Source of the DNA: Vibrio penaeicida
Lineage (GTDB): Bacteria > Pseudomonadota > Gammaproteobacteria > Enterobacterales > Vibrionaceae
NCBI RefSeq assembly: GCF_002933855.1
Contig: NZ_BFAQ01000034.1
Span: 1-64,000, forward strand
Reading direction: 5' to 3'
DNA: 64,000 bases
This document shows positions 1 to 8,085 of this stretch, piece after piece (the first letter of the stretch is position 1; every line of letters begins with the position of its first letter). A program made the position numbers and the translations under genes. The notes beneath the pieces are model-generated. The model ran no database searches. It was not told where the DNA came from and was given only the letters and a program-made list of their open reading frames with translations.

Positions 1-259
1 TAATAAAGATTTAGAGAAAACTTATTTTTATAATAAACTTTGGGGTGAGCTGGGAGGAAGGAAAATGAGTGACGAAATTTTTCTAATCGAAAGTGTAAAA
101 GTTAATGGGGCGACAGTATTTGATGAAAACGGAAAGCGGGTAACTAGAAGAATCATCTCTCAAGAAAAGCAAGATGAATTAGATCGCCAAGTAGAAGAGT
201 TTGTCAAAGACATTAAAATCAACCTATTCCTAGACGAAACCTCCATCGAATTATTCTAG
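1..259 (+). CDS. Sel1-like periplasmic protein, 3' end only (array member A)
   Basis: The reading frame is open from base 2 and enters from the left edge, so only the last 85 or so codons are visible. The ATG at 65 is internal, not the true start. The sequence is almost identical to the end of the complete paralogue at 4770-5747, including the unit YFYNKLWGELGGRK and the family C-terminus ending FLDETSIELF. From 117 to the stop it is identical base for base to 1121-1263 in the next gene. By analogy with its full-length relatives it should be a secreted Sel1/TPR-like helical-repeat protein. The function is unknown; an immunity role is my inference from the array context. Confidence 0.75.
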   Translation, partial: NKDLEKTYFYNKLWGELGGRKMSDEIFLIESVKVNGATVFDENGKRVTRRIISQEKQDELDRQVEEFVKDIKINLFLDETSIELF

Positions 260-266
260 TTGAAAT

Positions 267-292
267 CGCCTTACTCAGGCGCTTACTTTTTA
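267..292 (+). terminator. Short hairpin plus T-run in array spacer 1
   Basis: CGCC (267-270), loop TTACTCA, GGCG (278-281), then a T-run at 287-291 ending four bases before the next ATG. The stem is short, so termination would be weak or partial. The same spacer design recurs after the other array genes. Confidence 0.4.
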
Positions 293-294
293 TT

Positions 295-1263
295 ATGAAA
301 TTATTATTTTCTATATTATTACTGATCAATCCACTGTGCTCTTGGGCAAGTGATTCAATAGAACAAGGTATTCGTCTCTTTAACCAAAAAGAATATGACC
401 AAGCGCAAGAGATACTTCTTAAAGAATCCCAAAAAGGCAGTACTTACGCCACGTATTGGTTAGGGGTAGTTCAATACAAAAATGGCGAACATTTTGAAGC
501 GGGTGATACATTTTTAAAAGCGGCAGAAATGGGTAGCCCGTGGGCGATGGCAATCTTGGCTGGTGAAGAGTTAAACATAGATAGTCCATGTGATTATTTG
601 GGTTGGTCTTGTGATGAGGAATGGGCAGACAAGGCATTCAAGGGATGGAAAATTCAAGCCGAAAATGGGAACGGAAAAGCGATGTTTGCTATGAGGGTAA
701 AAAAACCTTACTGGTGGGAACTTGTACCTTTTTACCGATCTTATAAATCCGAAGAAATCTACGACCAAGCTTTTGCATTTGGGTCCAATAGAGCCGCAAT
801 GCGAATTGGCAGTTGGGTTTCAGAAGACAAAGCTCTGGAATATGTTAAAGCGGCAGCAAACAAAGGCTACGCACCAGCTATGGTCTCTCTTTATTATCAC
901 ATAGAAGAAACCAACTCAGTCGAAGCAGAAAGATGGTTGAATAGAGCTCTAAATTTAGGGTATCCGGAGGCGGCAGAAGCGCTGTTTCTAAATTTTTCGG
1001 TTGATATAGAAGATAATGAAAAATCGTATTTTTATAATCGATTATCTGGTGCATTAGGAGGGCATGAAAGAAATAGTAATCGCTTTCTGATTCAAGGTGT
1101 TGAAGTTGATGATATGCCTTTATTTGATGAAAACGGAAAGCGGGTAACTAGAAGAATCATCTCTCAAGAAAAGCAAGATGAATTAGATCGCCAAGTAGAA
1201 GAGTTTGTCAAAGACATTAAAATCAACCTATTCCTAGACGAAACCTCCATCGAATTATTCTAG
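295..1263 (+). CDS. Sel1-like repeat periplasmic protein (array member B)
   Basis: 322 residues. A signal peptide is clear: MKLLFSILLLINPLCSWAS, with cleavage likely after the SWA at 17-19. The body has Sel1/TPR-like helical pairs, such as GIRLFNQKEYDQAQEILL, YATYWLGVVQYKNGEHFEAG and YVKAAANKGYAPAMVSLYY. A cysteine pair (SPCDYLGWSCDEEW, C-x6-C) is shared by the array members and suits a disulfide in the periplasm. The N-terminal ~95 and C-terminal ~60 residues are nearly the same as in paralogues F and G, while the middle differs. No good Shine-Dalgarno precedes the ATG at 295. Sel1-like proteins act as protein-binding scaffolds, and some serve as immunity proteins to T6SS lipases. That role is inferred here, not shown. 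Confidence 0.75.
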   Translation: MKLLFSILLLINPLCSWASDSIEQGIRLFNQKEYDQAQEILLKESQKGSTYATYWLGVVQYKNGEHFEAGDTFLKAAEMGSPWAMAILAGEELNIDSPCDYLGWSCDEEWADKAFKGWKIQAENGNGKAMFAMRVKKPYWWELVPFYRSYKSEEIYDQAFAFGSNRAAMRIGSWVSEDKALEYVKAAANKGYAPAMVSLYYHIEETNSVEAERWLNRALNLGYPEAAEALFLNFSVDIEDNEKSYFYNRLSGALGGHERNSNRFLIQGVEVDDMPLFDENGKRVTRRIISQEKQDELDRQVEEFVKDIKINLFLDETSIELF

Positions 1264-1269
1264 TTGAAA

Positions 1270-1295
1270 GCGCCTTACTCAGGCGCTCACTTTTT
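1270..1295 (+). terminator. Hairpin plus T-run in array spacer 2
   Basis: GCGCC (1270-1274), TTACTCA, GGCGC (1282-1286), then TTTTT at 1291-1295 directly before the ATG at 1299. It differs from spacer 1 by only a few bases. Partial terminator or attenuator is an inference. Confidence 0.45.
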
Positions 1296-1298
1296 ATT

Positions 1299-1439
1299 AT
1301 GAAGCTATTGTTTTCTATATTATTACTATTCATTCCACTGTGTTCATGGGCAAATGAATTAATTGAGAAAGATATTCGCTTCTTTAATCAAAAAGAATAT
1401 GCTCGTGCGCAAGATAGATTCCGTAAGGGAGTACATTAA
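1299..1439 (+). pseudogene. 5' fragment of a Sel1-like array gene (member C), truncated
   Basis: The ATG at 1299 begins a signal peptide like those of the neighbours (MKLLFSILLLFIPLCSWANE) and the conserved IRFFNQKEYARAQ segment. Homology to the family stops abruptly near 1413. The frame then runs into unrelated sequence and stops at 1437-1439 after 46 codons. This is the front of a seventh family member joined to foreign sequence, so a rearrangement junction lies at about 1413. A short secreted peptide could still be made, but no function is likely. Confidence 0.75.
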
Positions 1440-2478
1440 AGCTCGGCAGTGTAGGCACACAGTTAGCGGGCAATTACGGAATCGGTTTTCAGGTGAATTT
1501 CGTTTGGTGCTGGATAACGGCGTGGTTACCATCATTGCTGCGGCAAAAGTGGTCTGTGGTCCCGGTGTTTCAGGAAAGTTCTCGTTTGCACTCAATGCCA
1601 TTAATGCCGACCGATTTATAGCGCATTTGCTGAGTATTTTGAAAGAGTCAGGATTTAGTTACATTCGTTTCTTTGGCGAAAAAGACGAACATGGTAAAAA
1701 TGAGGCATTTGAGGAGCTGAACCAACAACTAACTCTAGCGGTTTGCCTCGGGCTCACATTAGGTGAAGTACTTTTACTTCCTGCCACATCCTATAATTCT
1801 TACAAATTCGATATTCTACAAGAAGACTATGCGCCCACCATCGCTCGCCATATTTTGGATAAGTCTCAAAAAGGTACACAGGCTTGGGTGAAAAATTTAC
1901 CCCCAGAGACGCTAAGTAACCTGTTTTCTTGCTTAATTAACGCAAAAGAAAAGGGGTGGTTTGAATCCGTTGAAGAGGAAAAGAAAAGATTTTTAGAAAA
2001 ACTCAATATGGCGAAAGCGTTGGCTCAATTATTTGACTGGATTAAACCTTCGGTACCAAACAAAGAGAATAACCACAAAGTATGTCGGCAATTAGAAGAA
2101 GCGCTTATAAGGATGGACTCCAATTTGGAAGAAAATGAAGCGCCTTTACTTCAATGGAAAAAGTTGGCCGACAGTTGGCAGAGAATTGATAGATTTATAT
2201 CTCCGATAGAGGTTGAAAAAAATATTCTCAATGATGAAGGTGAAAATGTAATAATTGTAGCTGAGGAAGATGCTAAATTTATTAAAAAAAGTATGGCTAA
2301 CGCGATGGAAGTTATAGGCTCAGGCTTTTCATTGTTTAGATACGTAGACGCAAATGGAAATATTCATTACAGAGCTGTAAAGAAATCAACTGAAGATAGC
2401 AAGCAGAGTGTTAAAGAAAAGAGTAATACACTTCGGAGTATATATAGAGAGGATAAGTCTTGGGAGGAAATCACGTGA
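1414..2478 (+). pseudogene. C-terminal fragment of a large protein, probably a T6SS effector (BTH_I2691/VasX-like)
   Basis: About 350 codons are open up to the TGA at 2476-2478. The apparent N-terminus lies in out-of-frame sequence of fragment C, with only TTG or internal ATG starts and no ribosome site, so this is the 3' part of a longer gene. The segment VVCGPGVSGKFSFALNAI, then RFIAHLLSILKESGFSYIRF, then AFEELN and LPPETLSNLF follows the pattern I recall from C-termini of large T6SS effectors of the BTH_I2691/VasX type (GVGAKGEVAF..., FIKWLAYQLYNVNYRYL..., APPEAKGML). That match is from memory and unverified. Its stop overlaps the next gene's GTG as GTGA, the coupling expected between effector and immunity genes. 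Confidence 0.5.
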
Positions 2479-3602
2479 AGTACAATATAAAAAAAATAGT
2501 AATGAATACAATCATTACAACTATTGTATTTGTTTTTCTATTTTTAGCTTTCATGTATGGTAGGAAATATTATAGGGATTTGCCAACTGAATTTAAAATA
2601 AATCAGTTAGAGAATTCACATGTCTACTCAAGGCTTCTAAATAGTCGAGAATATGTTGGAGTTACAAATAAAGACCCATATATTTCTAGTGCCTACCGAC
2701 CAGGGGACAAATTATACAAGCCATTACTGGCAGTACAGCAAGGGCGGTGGGATGAAGCGCAAGAACTTCTAGAGCCATTGGTTATGGCTGGTGACACCAC
2801 CGCCATGTTTTGGTTGGCAGAGATCAATTATTCCACCGGTGCTTTTTCAGGAACCTATGGGGCGACCTTATTTAAAAAGGCAGCCAAACTAGGTAACCCT
2901 TATGCAGCTCTAAAATTAGACAGCGACAATGAAGAGTGCCAACGTTTTATGGGCAGGCATTGCAGTAAAGAGTGGGGCGATCTTGCTGAAAAACTGCTAG
3001 AAGAACGAGCAGCCAATGGAGACTACAAAGCGCGTTTTGCATTGAGCCGATATCGAGGTTGGAACTCTAAGGAAGACTTTAACGAAGCCGTTGAAGCGGT
3101 TATAGAAAGTGCAAAAAATCACTATTTCAGGCCATTAATGGAAGTGGCCTTTCCTTATTATGATGCAAGTGATATAGAGCGGACAAAAATTGAGAGTGAT
3201 TTGATTAGGTTTATGTTGCATCATAACTATCCTCGTGCAATTTTAATGCTTCACTATGGTGAACGAGAGTTTTCTGATGAGTATAAGAAAGAGATCTATG
3301 AAAAGTATATGTTACTCGTTGGGCATAAGGACTTAGCTATCTTAGATTATTATGGCGAAAATTATAGAAATGACAGAGACAAACTCATTTATAGTCTGGC
3401 TTTTTCTATGCTTTCAAATACCTATAAAAATGAATATGGCGGTAAAGTAAGAACTTGGGAATTTGAACACAGATATCTTGATTCTGGTGATAAATTCACT
3501 GAAGAAGAGATTAATAAAGCTAAAAGTTTATTTGAAGAAATAAAAAACACATCCACCCCTGTGATTTATATTGATGAAATTGAACCAAGAAGATATCTTT
3601 AA
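2475..3602 (+). CDS. Membrane-anchored Sel1-like protein, candidate immunity protein (member D)
   Basis: 375 residues starting at GTG 2475. GGAGG at 2462-2466 lies at ideal spacing, and the start overlaps the previous stop (GTGA), which decides this start over the upstream TTG. One hydrophobic segment at residues ~9-28 follows a lysine-rich start, so the bulk should face the periplasm. The body has Sel1/TPR-like pairs (LAVQQGRWDEAQELLEPLV, AMFWLAEINYSTGAFSG, FKKAAKLGNPYAALKL) and a cysteine pair (ECQRFMGRHCSKEW). It is a distant homologue of the secreted array members and a close paralogue of the next gene; both end in PVIYIDEIEPR-x-YL. Translational coupling to the effector-like fragment makes immunity the best guess. 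Confidence 0.7.
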   Translation: MKYNIKKIVMNTIITTIVFVFLFLAFMYGRKYYRDLPTEFKINQLENSHVYSRLLNSREYVGVTNKDPYISSAYRPGDKLYKPLLAVQQGRWDEAQELLEPLVMAGDTTAMFWLAEINYSTGAFSGTYGATLFKKAAKLGNPYAALKLDSDNEECQRFMGRHCSKEWGDLAEKLLEERAANGDYKARFALSRYRGWNSKEDFNEAVEAVIESAKNHYFRPLMEVAFPYYDASDIERTKIESDLIRFMLHHNYPRAILMLHYGEREFSDEYKKEIYEKYMLLVGHKDLAILDYYGENYRNDRDKLIYSLAFSMLSNTYKNEYGGKVRTWEFEHRYLDSGDKFTEEEINKAKSLFEEIKNTSTPVIYIDEIEPRRYL

Positions 3603-3616
3603 ATAAAGCACCCGCA

Positions 3617-4735
3617 ATGAAAATAAGACTTTTAAAAGCTGTTCTAGTCCTTACTTTATCTCTCGTGGTTCTATTTTTTCTTTTTGTATTTGGAAGGGAA
3701 ATATATGAAAGTATCCCAACGGGATTCGAAAAGAGAGTAGCTGAAGGACCTCATGTTTTTCTAAGTCTATTGGAGGATGGGAAATATACGAAAGGGTTAA
3801 ATAGTGATCCATATATTTCTAGTGCCTACCGACCAGAGGATAAATTATACGAGCCAATACTCGCAGTACAGCAAGGGCGTTGGGATGATGCGCAAGAACT
3901 TCTTGAACCTTTAGTTGTGGCGGGTGATACCACTGCCATGTTTTGGTTGGCAGAGATTAATTACTCCACTGGTGCTTTCTCAGGAACCTATGGTGCAACC
4001 TTATTTAAAAAGGCCGCAAAACTAGGTAACCCTTATGCAGCCTTAAAATTAGACAGTAACAACAAAGAGTGCCAACGTTTTATGGGCAGGCATTGCAGTA
4101 AAGAGTGGGGCGACCTTGCAGAAAAATTGCTAGAAGAACGAGTAGCCAATGGTGACTACAAAGCACGTTATGCATTAAGTTTGTATCGAGGACGAAAAAC
4201 AGAAAAAGATTACGATGAGGCTGCTGAAATAGCCATTGAAAGTGCCAAAAACAACTACCTTGCGCCGTTGGTTTCTATAGCTTTATGGCATAGAGATGTA
4301 AATGATAAAGAGGTGATGGAAATTGAAAAAGAAATTTTAAAACTGATATTAAGTAATCACTACCCTCCGGCACTCACTATACTGCATTATTCTGAATATG
4401 ATTTTTCTCAAGCATTTAAAGAAAGTATATATGAAACTTATCCTTTAATTGTTGGACATGGGGATTTCTTGATAAGAGAGTATTATGGTAGTGAGTATCA
4501 AGGAGATAGAGATGTATTACTATTCAGTTTAGCTGTGTCTATGTTATCCAATACCTACAAAAATGAACACGGTGGTGGGCTTAGGTTATGGGAATTTGAG
4601 CGGAAATATCTTGGTCGTGGGAACAGTTTTACTAAAGAAGAACTTGATAAAGCAAACATGATTTTTGAGAAAGTGAAAAAAGAATCCACCCCTGTGATTT
4701 ATATTGATGAGATTGAACCAAGAAAATATCTTTAG
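3617..4735 (+). CDS. Membrane-anchored Sel1-like protein, candidate immunity protein (member E)
   Basis: 372 residues, a duplicate of member D beginning 15 bp after its stop. It has an N-terminal membrane anchor (residues ~5-25) and the same periplasmic Sel1-like core (QQGRWDDAQELLEPLVVAGD, FWLAEINYSTGAFSGTYGAT). Residues ~65-185 are nearly identical to D, whereas the N-terminus and residues ~190-330 have diverged. The ending PVIYIDEIEPRKYL is shared. The pattern suits duplication followed by divergence of a recognition region. No enzymatic motif is visible. Confidence 0.7.
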   Translation: MKIRLLKAVLVLTLSLVVLFFLFVFGREIYESIPTGFEKRVAEGPHVFLSLLEDGKYTKGLNSDPYISSAYRPEDKLYEPILAVQQGRWDDAQELLEPLVVAGDTTAMFWLAEINYSTGAFSGTYGATLFKKAAKLGNPYAALKLDSNNKECQRFMGRHCSKEWGDLAEKLLEERVANGDYKARYALSLYRGRKTEKDYDEAAEIAIESAKNNYLAPLVSIALWHRDVNDKEVMEIEKEILKLILSNHYPPALTILHYSEYDFSQAFKESIYETYPLIVGHGDFLIREYYGSEYQGDRDVLLFSLAVSMLSNTYKNEHGGGLRLWEFERKYLGRGNSFTKEELDKANMIFEKVKKESTPVIYIDEIEPRKYL

Positions 4736-4739
4736 TAAT

Positions 4740-4767
4740 AACGCCCTAATTAGGCGTTTGATTTTTA
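4740..4767 (+). terminator. Hairpin plus T-run in array spacer 3
   Basis: AACGCC (4740-4745), CTAATTA, GGCGTT (4753-4758), followed by a T-run just before the ATG at 4770. It is a sequence variant of the other array spacers with the fold conserved. Confidence 0.45.
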
Positions 4768-4769
4768 TT

Positions 4770-5747
4770 ATGAGATCATTGTTTTCTATATTGTTACTAT
4801 TCATTTCACTGTGTTCTTGGGCAAATAATTCAATAGAACAAGGTATTCGACTTTTTAATCAAAAAGAGTACACCCAAGCACAAGAAATACTCTTAGAGGA
4901 ATCCCGAAAAGGCAGCGCCTACGCCACCTATTGGTTAGGAGTGATGCAATACAAGAATGGCGAACATTTTGAAGCAGGTGATACGTTTTTAAAAGCAGCG
5001 GAAATGGGCAGCCCGTGGGCGATGGCTATGTTATTTGAAAACAATATGTATGTAAACTCGCCGTGTTCCTATTTAGGTTGGGGGTGTGATGATGTATGGA
5101 AGGACAAAGCAATTAAGGCTTGGGAAGAGCAAGCAAGGAATGGCAACGGGAAGGCATTGTATGCAATTAATGCCAATCGCAGGGATTGGTGGGAATATAT
5201 ACCATTTTACCGTAGTGGAATTTATAAAGAAATAGCGCGAGAAGCGATAAAAAATGGTGGTTACCGGTGCTTTAATTACAGTCGGTACTGGGATTCGGCT
5301 GATGAAAAAATTAGCTATCTCAAGTTGGCGGCTAATAAAGGGTACGCACCAGCAATGGTTTCCTTATACTATTACACTGAAGATACCGATCCAATTTCAG
5401 CCGAAAATTGGTTATATAAAGCACTGAGCCTTGGTTATCCTAATGCAGCAGAAGCATTCTTAAATAAATATTTTCTAGATGATAGTGATAATAAAGGTTT
5501 AGAGAAAACTTATTTTTATAATAAACTTTGGGGTGAGCTGGGAGGAAGGAAAATGAGTGACGAAATTTTTCTAATCGAAAGTGTAAAAGTTAATGGGGCG
5601 ACAGTATTTGATGAAAACGGAAAGCGGGTAACTAGAATAATTATCTCTCAAGAAAAGCAAGATGAATTAGATCGCCAAGTAGAAGAGTTTGTCAAAGACA
5701 TTAAAATCAACCTATTCCTAGACGAAACCTCCATCGAATTATTCTAG
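4770..5747 (+). CDS. Sel1-like repeat periplasmic protein (array member F)
   Basis: 325 residues. I chose the ATG at 4770 because it starts a signal peptide (MRSLFSILLLFISLCSWAN) at the same spacing from the spacer hairpin as the other copies; the open frame upstream is spurious. The conserved SIEQGIRLFNQKEYTQAQE front, a cysteine pair (SPCSYLGWGCDDVW), Sel1-like pairs (YLKLAANKGYAPAMVSLYYY, WLYKALSLGYPNAAEA) and the family tail ending ETSIELF are present. Its last ~85 codons are nearly identical to partial member A at the left edge, so these two are the most recent duplicates. Function unknown; candidate immunity or scaffold protein. Confidence 0.75.
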   Translation: MRSLFSILLLFISLCSWANNSIEQGIRLFNQKEYTQAQEILLEESRKGSAYATYWLGVMQYKNGEHFEAGDTFLKAAEMGSPWAMAMLFENNMYVNSPCSYLGWGCDDVWKDKAIKAWEEQARNGNGKALYAINANRRDWWEYIPFYRSGIYKEIAREAIKNGGYRCFNYSRYWDSADEKISYLKLAANKGYAPAMVSLYYYTEDTDPISAENWLYKALSLGYPNAAEAFLNKYFLDDSDNKGLEKTYFYNKLWGELGGRKMSDEIFLIESVKVNGATVFDENGKRVTRIIISQEKQDELDRQVEEFVKDIKINLFLDETSIELF

Positions 5748-5753
5748 TTGAAA

Positions 5754-5779
5754 GCGCCTTACTCAGGTGCTTACTTTTA
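5754..5779 (+). terminator. Hairpin plus T-run in array spacer 4
   Basis: GCGCC (5754-5758), TTACTCA, GGTGC (5766-5770; one G-U pair), then TTTT before the ATG at 5782. Confidence 0.4.
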
Positions 5780-5781
5780 TT

Positions 5782-6759
5782 ATGAAATTATTATTTTCTA
5801 TATTATTACTGATCATTCCACTGCGCTCTTGGGCAACCGATTCAATAGAACAAGGTATTCGATTATTTAACCAAAAAGAATATGACCAAGCACAAGAGAT
5901 ACTCATAAAGGAATCCCTAAAAGGAAGCGCTTACGCTACTTATTGGCTCGGGGTGGCTCAATACAAAAGTGGCAAACACTTTGAGGCGGGTGATACGTTT
6001 TTAAAAGCAGCAGAAATGGATAGCCCGTGGGCAATGGCAATGTTGTTTCCTGGAAAAGGTAGTAAATGTGAATATTTGGGATGGAAATGCGATGATAGGT
6101 GGATTGAGTTAGCTATTAGTGAGTGGGAAAAGCTCGCAGAAAAGGGGAATGGTGATGCTTTGCTTCAATTACAATTTTATCAAGGCACATGGCGTGAATA
6201 TGTTCCATTTCTAGGAAGGTACTTAATTAATAAAAAATATATAGAAGCACTATACAATGGATCTAATAATGCCGCCCAATACTTGTATCAACATAGTGGA
6301 TTATCCTTAGAGGAAAGAATTAAGTATATTTTGGTTGCAGCAAATAGAGGTTATGCTCCGGCTATGGTGATTTTATATTATCATGAGGACTTTATAGGTT
6401 CTAATGAGGCAAATAAATGGATTAATAAGGCAATAACTTTAGGATACCCAAAAGCTGCAGAATCATTATTCTATAACTATCACCTGCGTAGAGAAAAAAA
6501 TAAAAATGATATCGAGAAATCTTACTATTATAACCTTGTTCTTGAAGCACTAGGTGGAGATGCCAAAGATAAGGAAAGTCTAACAATGGAAAATGTTAGA
6601 GTGGATGGAAGATTAGTGCTGGATGAGGAGGGGGATTTTTTATACAGGTCTCTTATTACTAAAAAAGAACAAGATGAATTAGATCGTCAAGTTGAAGAGT
6701 TCGTCAAAGATATTAAAATTAACCTATTCCTAGATGAAACTTCCATCGAATTATTTTAA
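5782..6759 (+). CDS. Sel1-like repeat periplasmic protein (array member G)
   Basis: 325 residues, last gene of the array. The ATG at 5782 starts the signal peptide MKLLFSILLLIIPLRSWAT. The conserved front (SIEQGIRLFNQKEYDQAQEI), cysteine pair (KCEYLGWKCDDRW) and Sel1-like pairs (ILVAANRGYAPAMVILYYH, WINKAITLGYPKAAES) are all present. The C-terminal EQDELDRQVEEFVKDIKINL is kept in protein but carries several synonymous changes relative to A, B and F. This copy is therefore older, or has escaped the homogenisation seen in the others. Function unknown, immunity inferred. Confidence 0.75.
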   Translation: MKLLFSILLLIIPLRSWATDSIEQGIRLFNQKEYDQAQEILIKESLKGSAYATYWLGVAQYKSGKHFEAGDTFLKAAEMDSPWAMAMLFPGKGSKCEYLGWKCDDRWIELAISEWEKLAEKGNGDALLQLQFYQGTWREYVPFLGRYLINKKYIEALYNGSNNAAQYLYQHSGLSLEERIKYILVAANRGYAPAMVILYYHEDFIGSNEANKWINKAITLGYPKAAESLFYNYHLRREKNKNDIEKSYYYNLVLEALGGDAKDKESLTMENVRVDGRLVLDEEGDFLYRSLITKKEQDELDRQVEEFVKDIKINLFLDETSIELF

Positions 6760-6762
6760 ATA

Positions 6763-6796
6763 AAAGCGCCTAATTTAGGTGCTTTTTCTTTATTCT
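6763..6796 (+). terminator. Terminator at the end of the Sel1-like array
   Basis: AAAGCGCC (6763-6770), TAATTTA, GGTGCTTT (6778-6785) followed by TTTCTTT. This is the strongest hairpin of the spacer family and ends the array before the convergent yjfC gene. Confidence 0.6.
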
Positions 6797-6806
6797 TCTT
6801 CTCTAA

Positions 6807-7970
6807 TCACAAAATAATATGTGGAACATATCGAGCGTAGTCTTGAGTAATTAGCGAATCATCTTCTCGGATCGACATGCCTGCGGCTCGGTCGTTGACG
6901 AGCCAACTGCCAACAAGGGTGTGGCAGTTATTGAATACGGGGAGCGGGTGGTATGCCTGAATAATTGCCCCTTCTTCGCCATACGGTCCATCTGCTGTCG
7001 CCACTTCTTTTCCATCTTTGAAAATTGAGATATTCGCCCCTTCGCGTGAGAAGATCGGTTTTACAACGTAGTCGTTCAATGTATTTGCTTGAGGGTCATC
7101 CGAAAAGTACGAGGGCAGTAGGTTAGGGTGGTTTGGGAACATTTTCCATAACATGGGAAGTAATGCTTTGTTAGACAACACAGATTTCCACATAGGTTCC
7201 AACCAGTTTACCTTCGCTTCCGCAAGGTGTTGAGCATACTCCTCATTGAACATGAATTCCCATGGGTAGAGTTTGAACATCCAACGGATCGGGCTGTTTT
7301 TCAGATCCGTGAACTCGTGGTGTTGGTTCAAGCCAATGTCTTCTATAAACACAAACGCTGTCGAGAGCCCTGCTTCTTTGGCGCAATCCTCTAAGTATTG
7401 AACCGTTCCTCTGTCCTCTTCTGTGTCTTTACAGCACGAGAAATGCAGCGTTTGACCGGGCTGAGATTTGGCGAGCTGATGGAATCGGTCTATCAGGTAA
7501 TCTTGCAGAATATTAAATTGGTCGGAGCGCCTGTCCAATTCGCCTGCGTTAACTTTTTCTTCCAACCAAACCCATTGCCAAAACCCTGTCTCGTATAAGC
7601 TGGTTGGTGTATCTGCGTTGTTTTCCAGAAGCTTTGCGTGCCCCTTCCCTGAATAGGCAAAGTCGAGCCTCGAATATAAGGAAGGTTCATTGGCTCGCCA
7701 CGACGTTCGAACGTTGTCCCACATCTCGCTTGGGATCTGAAATTTCGCGAGCAGTTCTTCGTCGTTCACCACTTTGTCGACGACTTGCAAACACATTTGG
7801 TGAATTTCTTCGGTTGGTTCTTCGATGTCTCGTTCGGTCTGTTCGAGTGTAAATTGGTAATACGCTCGCTCATCCCAATACGGGTCGTCGTACATACTGT
7901 GAAAGCCAAAGCCGTATTTCTTTGCAAGTGCACGCCAATTTGCGCGCTCTTTGGTATCGATTCTTAGCAT
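6807..7970 (-). CDS. yjfC: YjfC-like glutathionylspermidine synthase-family ATP-grasp ligase
   Basis: 387 residues from the ATG at 7970, the same length as E. coli YjfC as I recall it; the upstream extension overlaps yjfM and lacks homology. It belongs to the glutathionylspermidine synthase C-terminal (ATP-grasp) family. Recognisable blocks are KLLENNADTPTSLYETGFWQ, FSCCKDTEEDRGTVQYLEDC, FKLYPWEFMF, PMLWKMFPNHPNLLPSYF and VKPIFSREGANISIF. The family joins a carboxylate to an amine using ATP. E. coli YjfC has no settled substrate, and there is no amidase domain here as in full GspS. It is last in the yjf operon (minus strand), so the product may modify a peptide, a polyamine or the YjfM lipoprotein. 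The family is certain; the substrate is not. Confidence 0.85.
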   Translation of the reverse strand: MLRIDTKERANWRALAKKYGFGFHSMYDDPYWDERAYYQFTLEQTERDIEEPTEEIHQMCLQVVDKVVNDEELLAKFQIPSEMWDNVRTSWRANEPSLYSRLDFAYSGKGHAKLLENNADTPTSLYETGFWQWVWLEEKVNAGELDRRSDQFNILQDYLIDRFHQLAKSQPGQTLHFSCCKDTEEDRGTVQYLEDCAKEAGLSTAFVFIEDIGLNQHHEFTDLKNSPIRWMFKLYPWEFMFNEEYAQHLAEAKVNWLEPMWKSVLSNKALLPMLWKMFPNHPNLLPSYFSDDPQANTLNDYVVKPIFSREGANISIFKDGKEVATADGPYGEEGAIIQAYHPLPVFNNCHTLVGSWLVNDRAAGMSIREDDSLITQDYARYVPHIIL

Positions 7971-8085
7971 CAGGGGTATCGCGCCAGATTTTTTGATGGA
8001 AGGTCTATCGACCTTAATGATGTCAATTATGAACAAAAGCAAAAAGAAGTAGGGGACCGTTTGCCCCCTATTTGATGGTATGAAG

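Noticed and set aside
1363..1413. TTG start giving a 371-residue protein
   Set aside because: The first 17 codons read gene C out of frame and there is no Shine-Dalgarno. The frame is open by chance across the junction.
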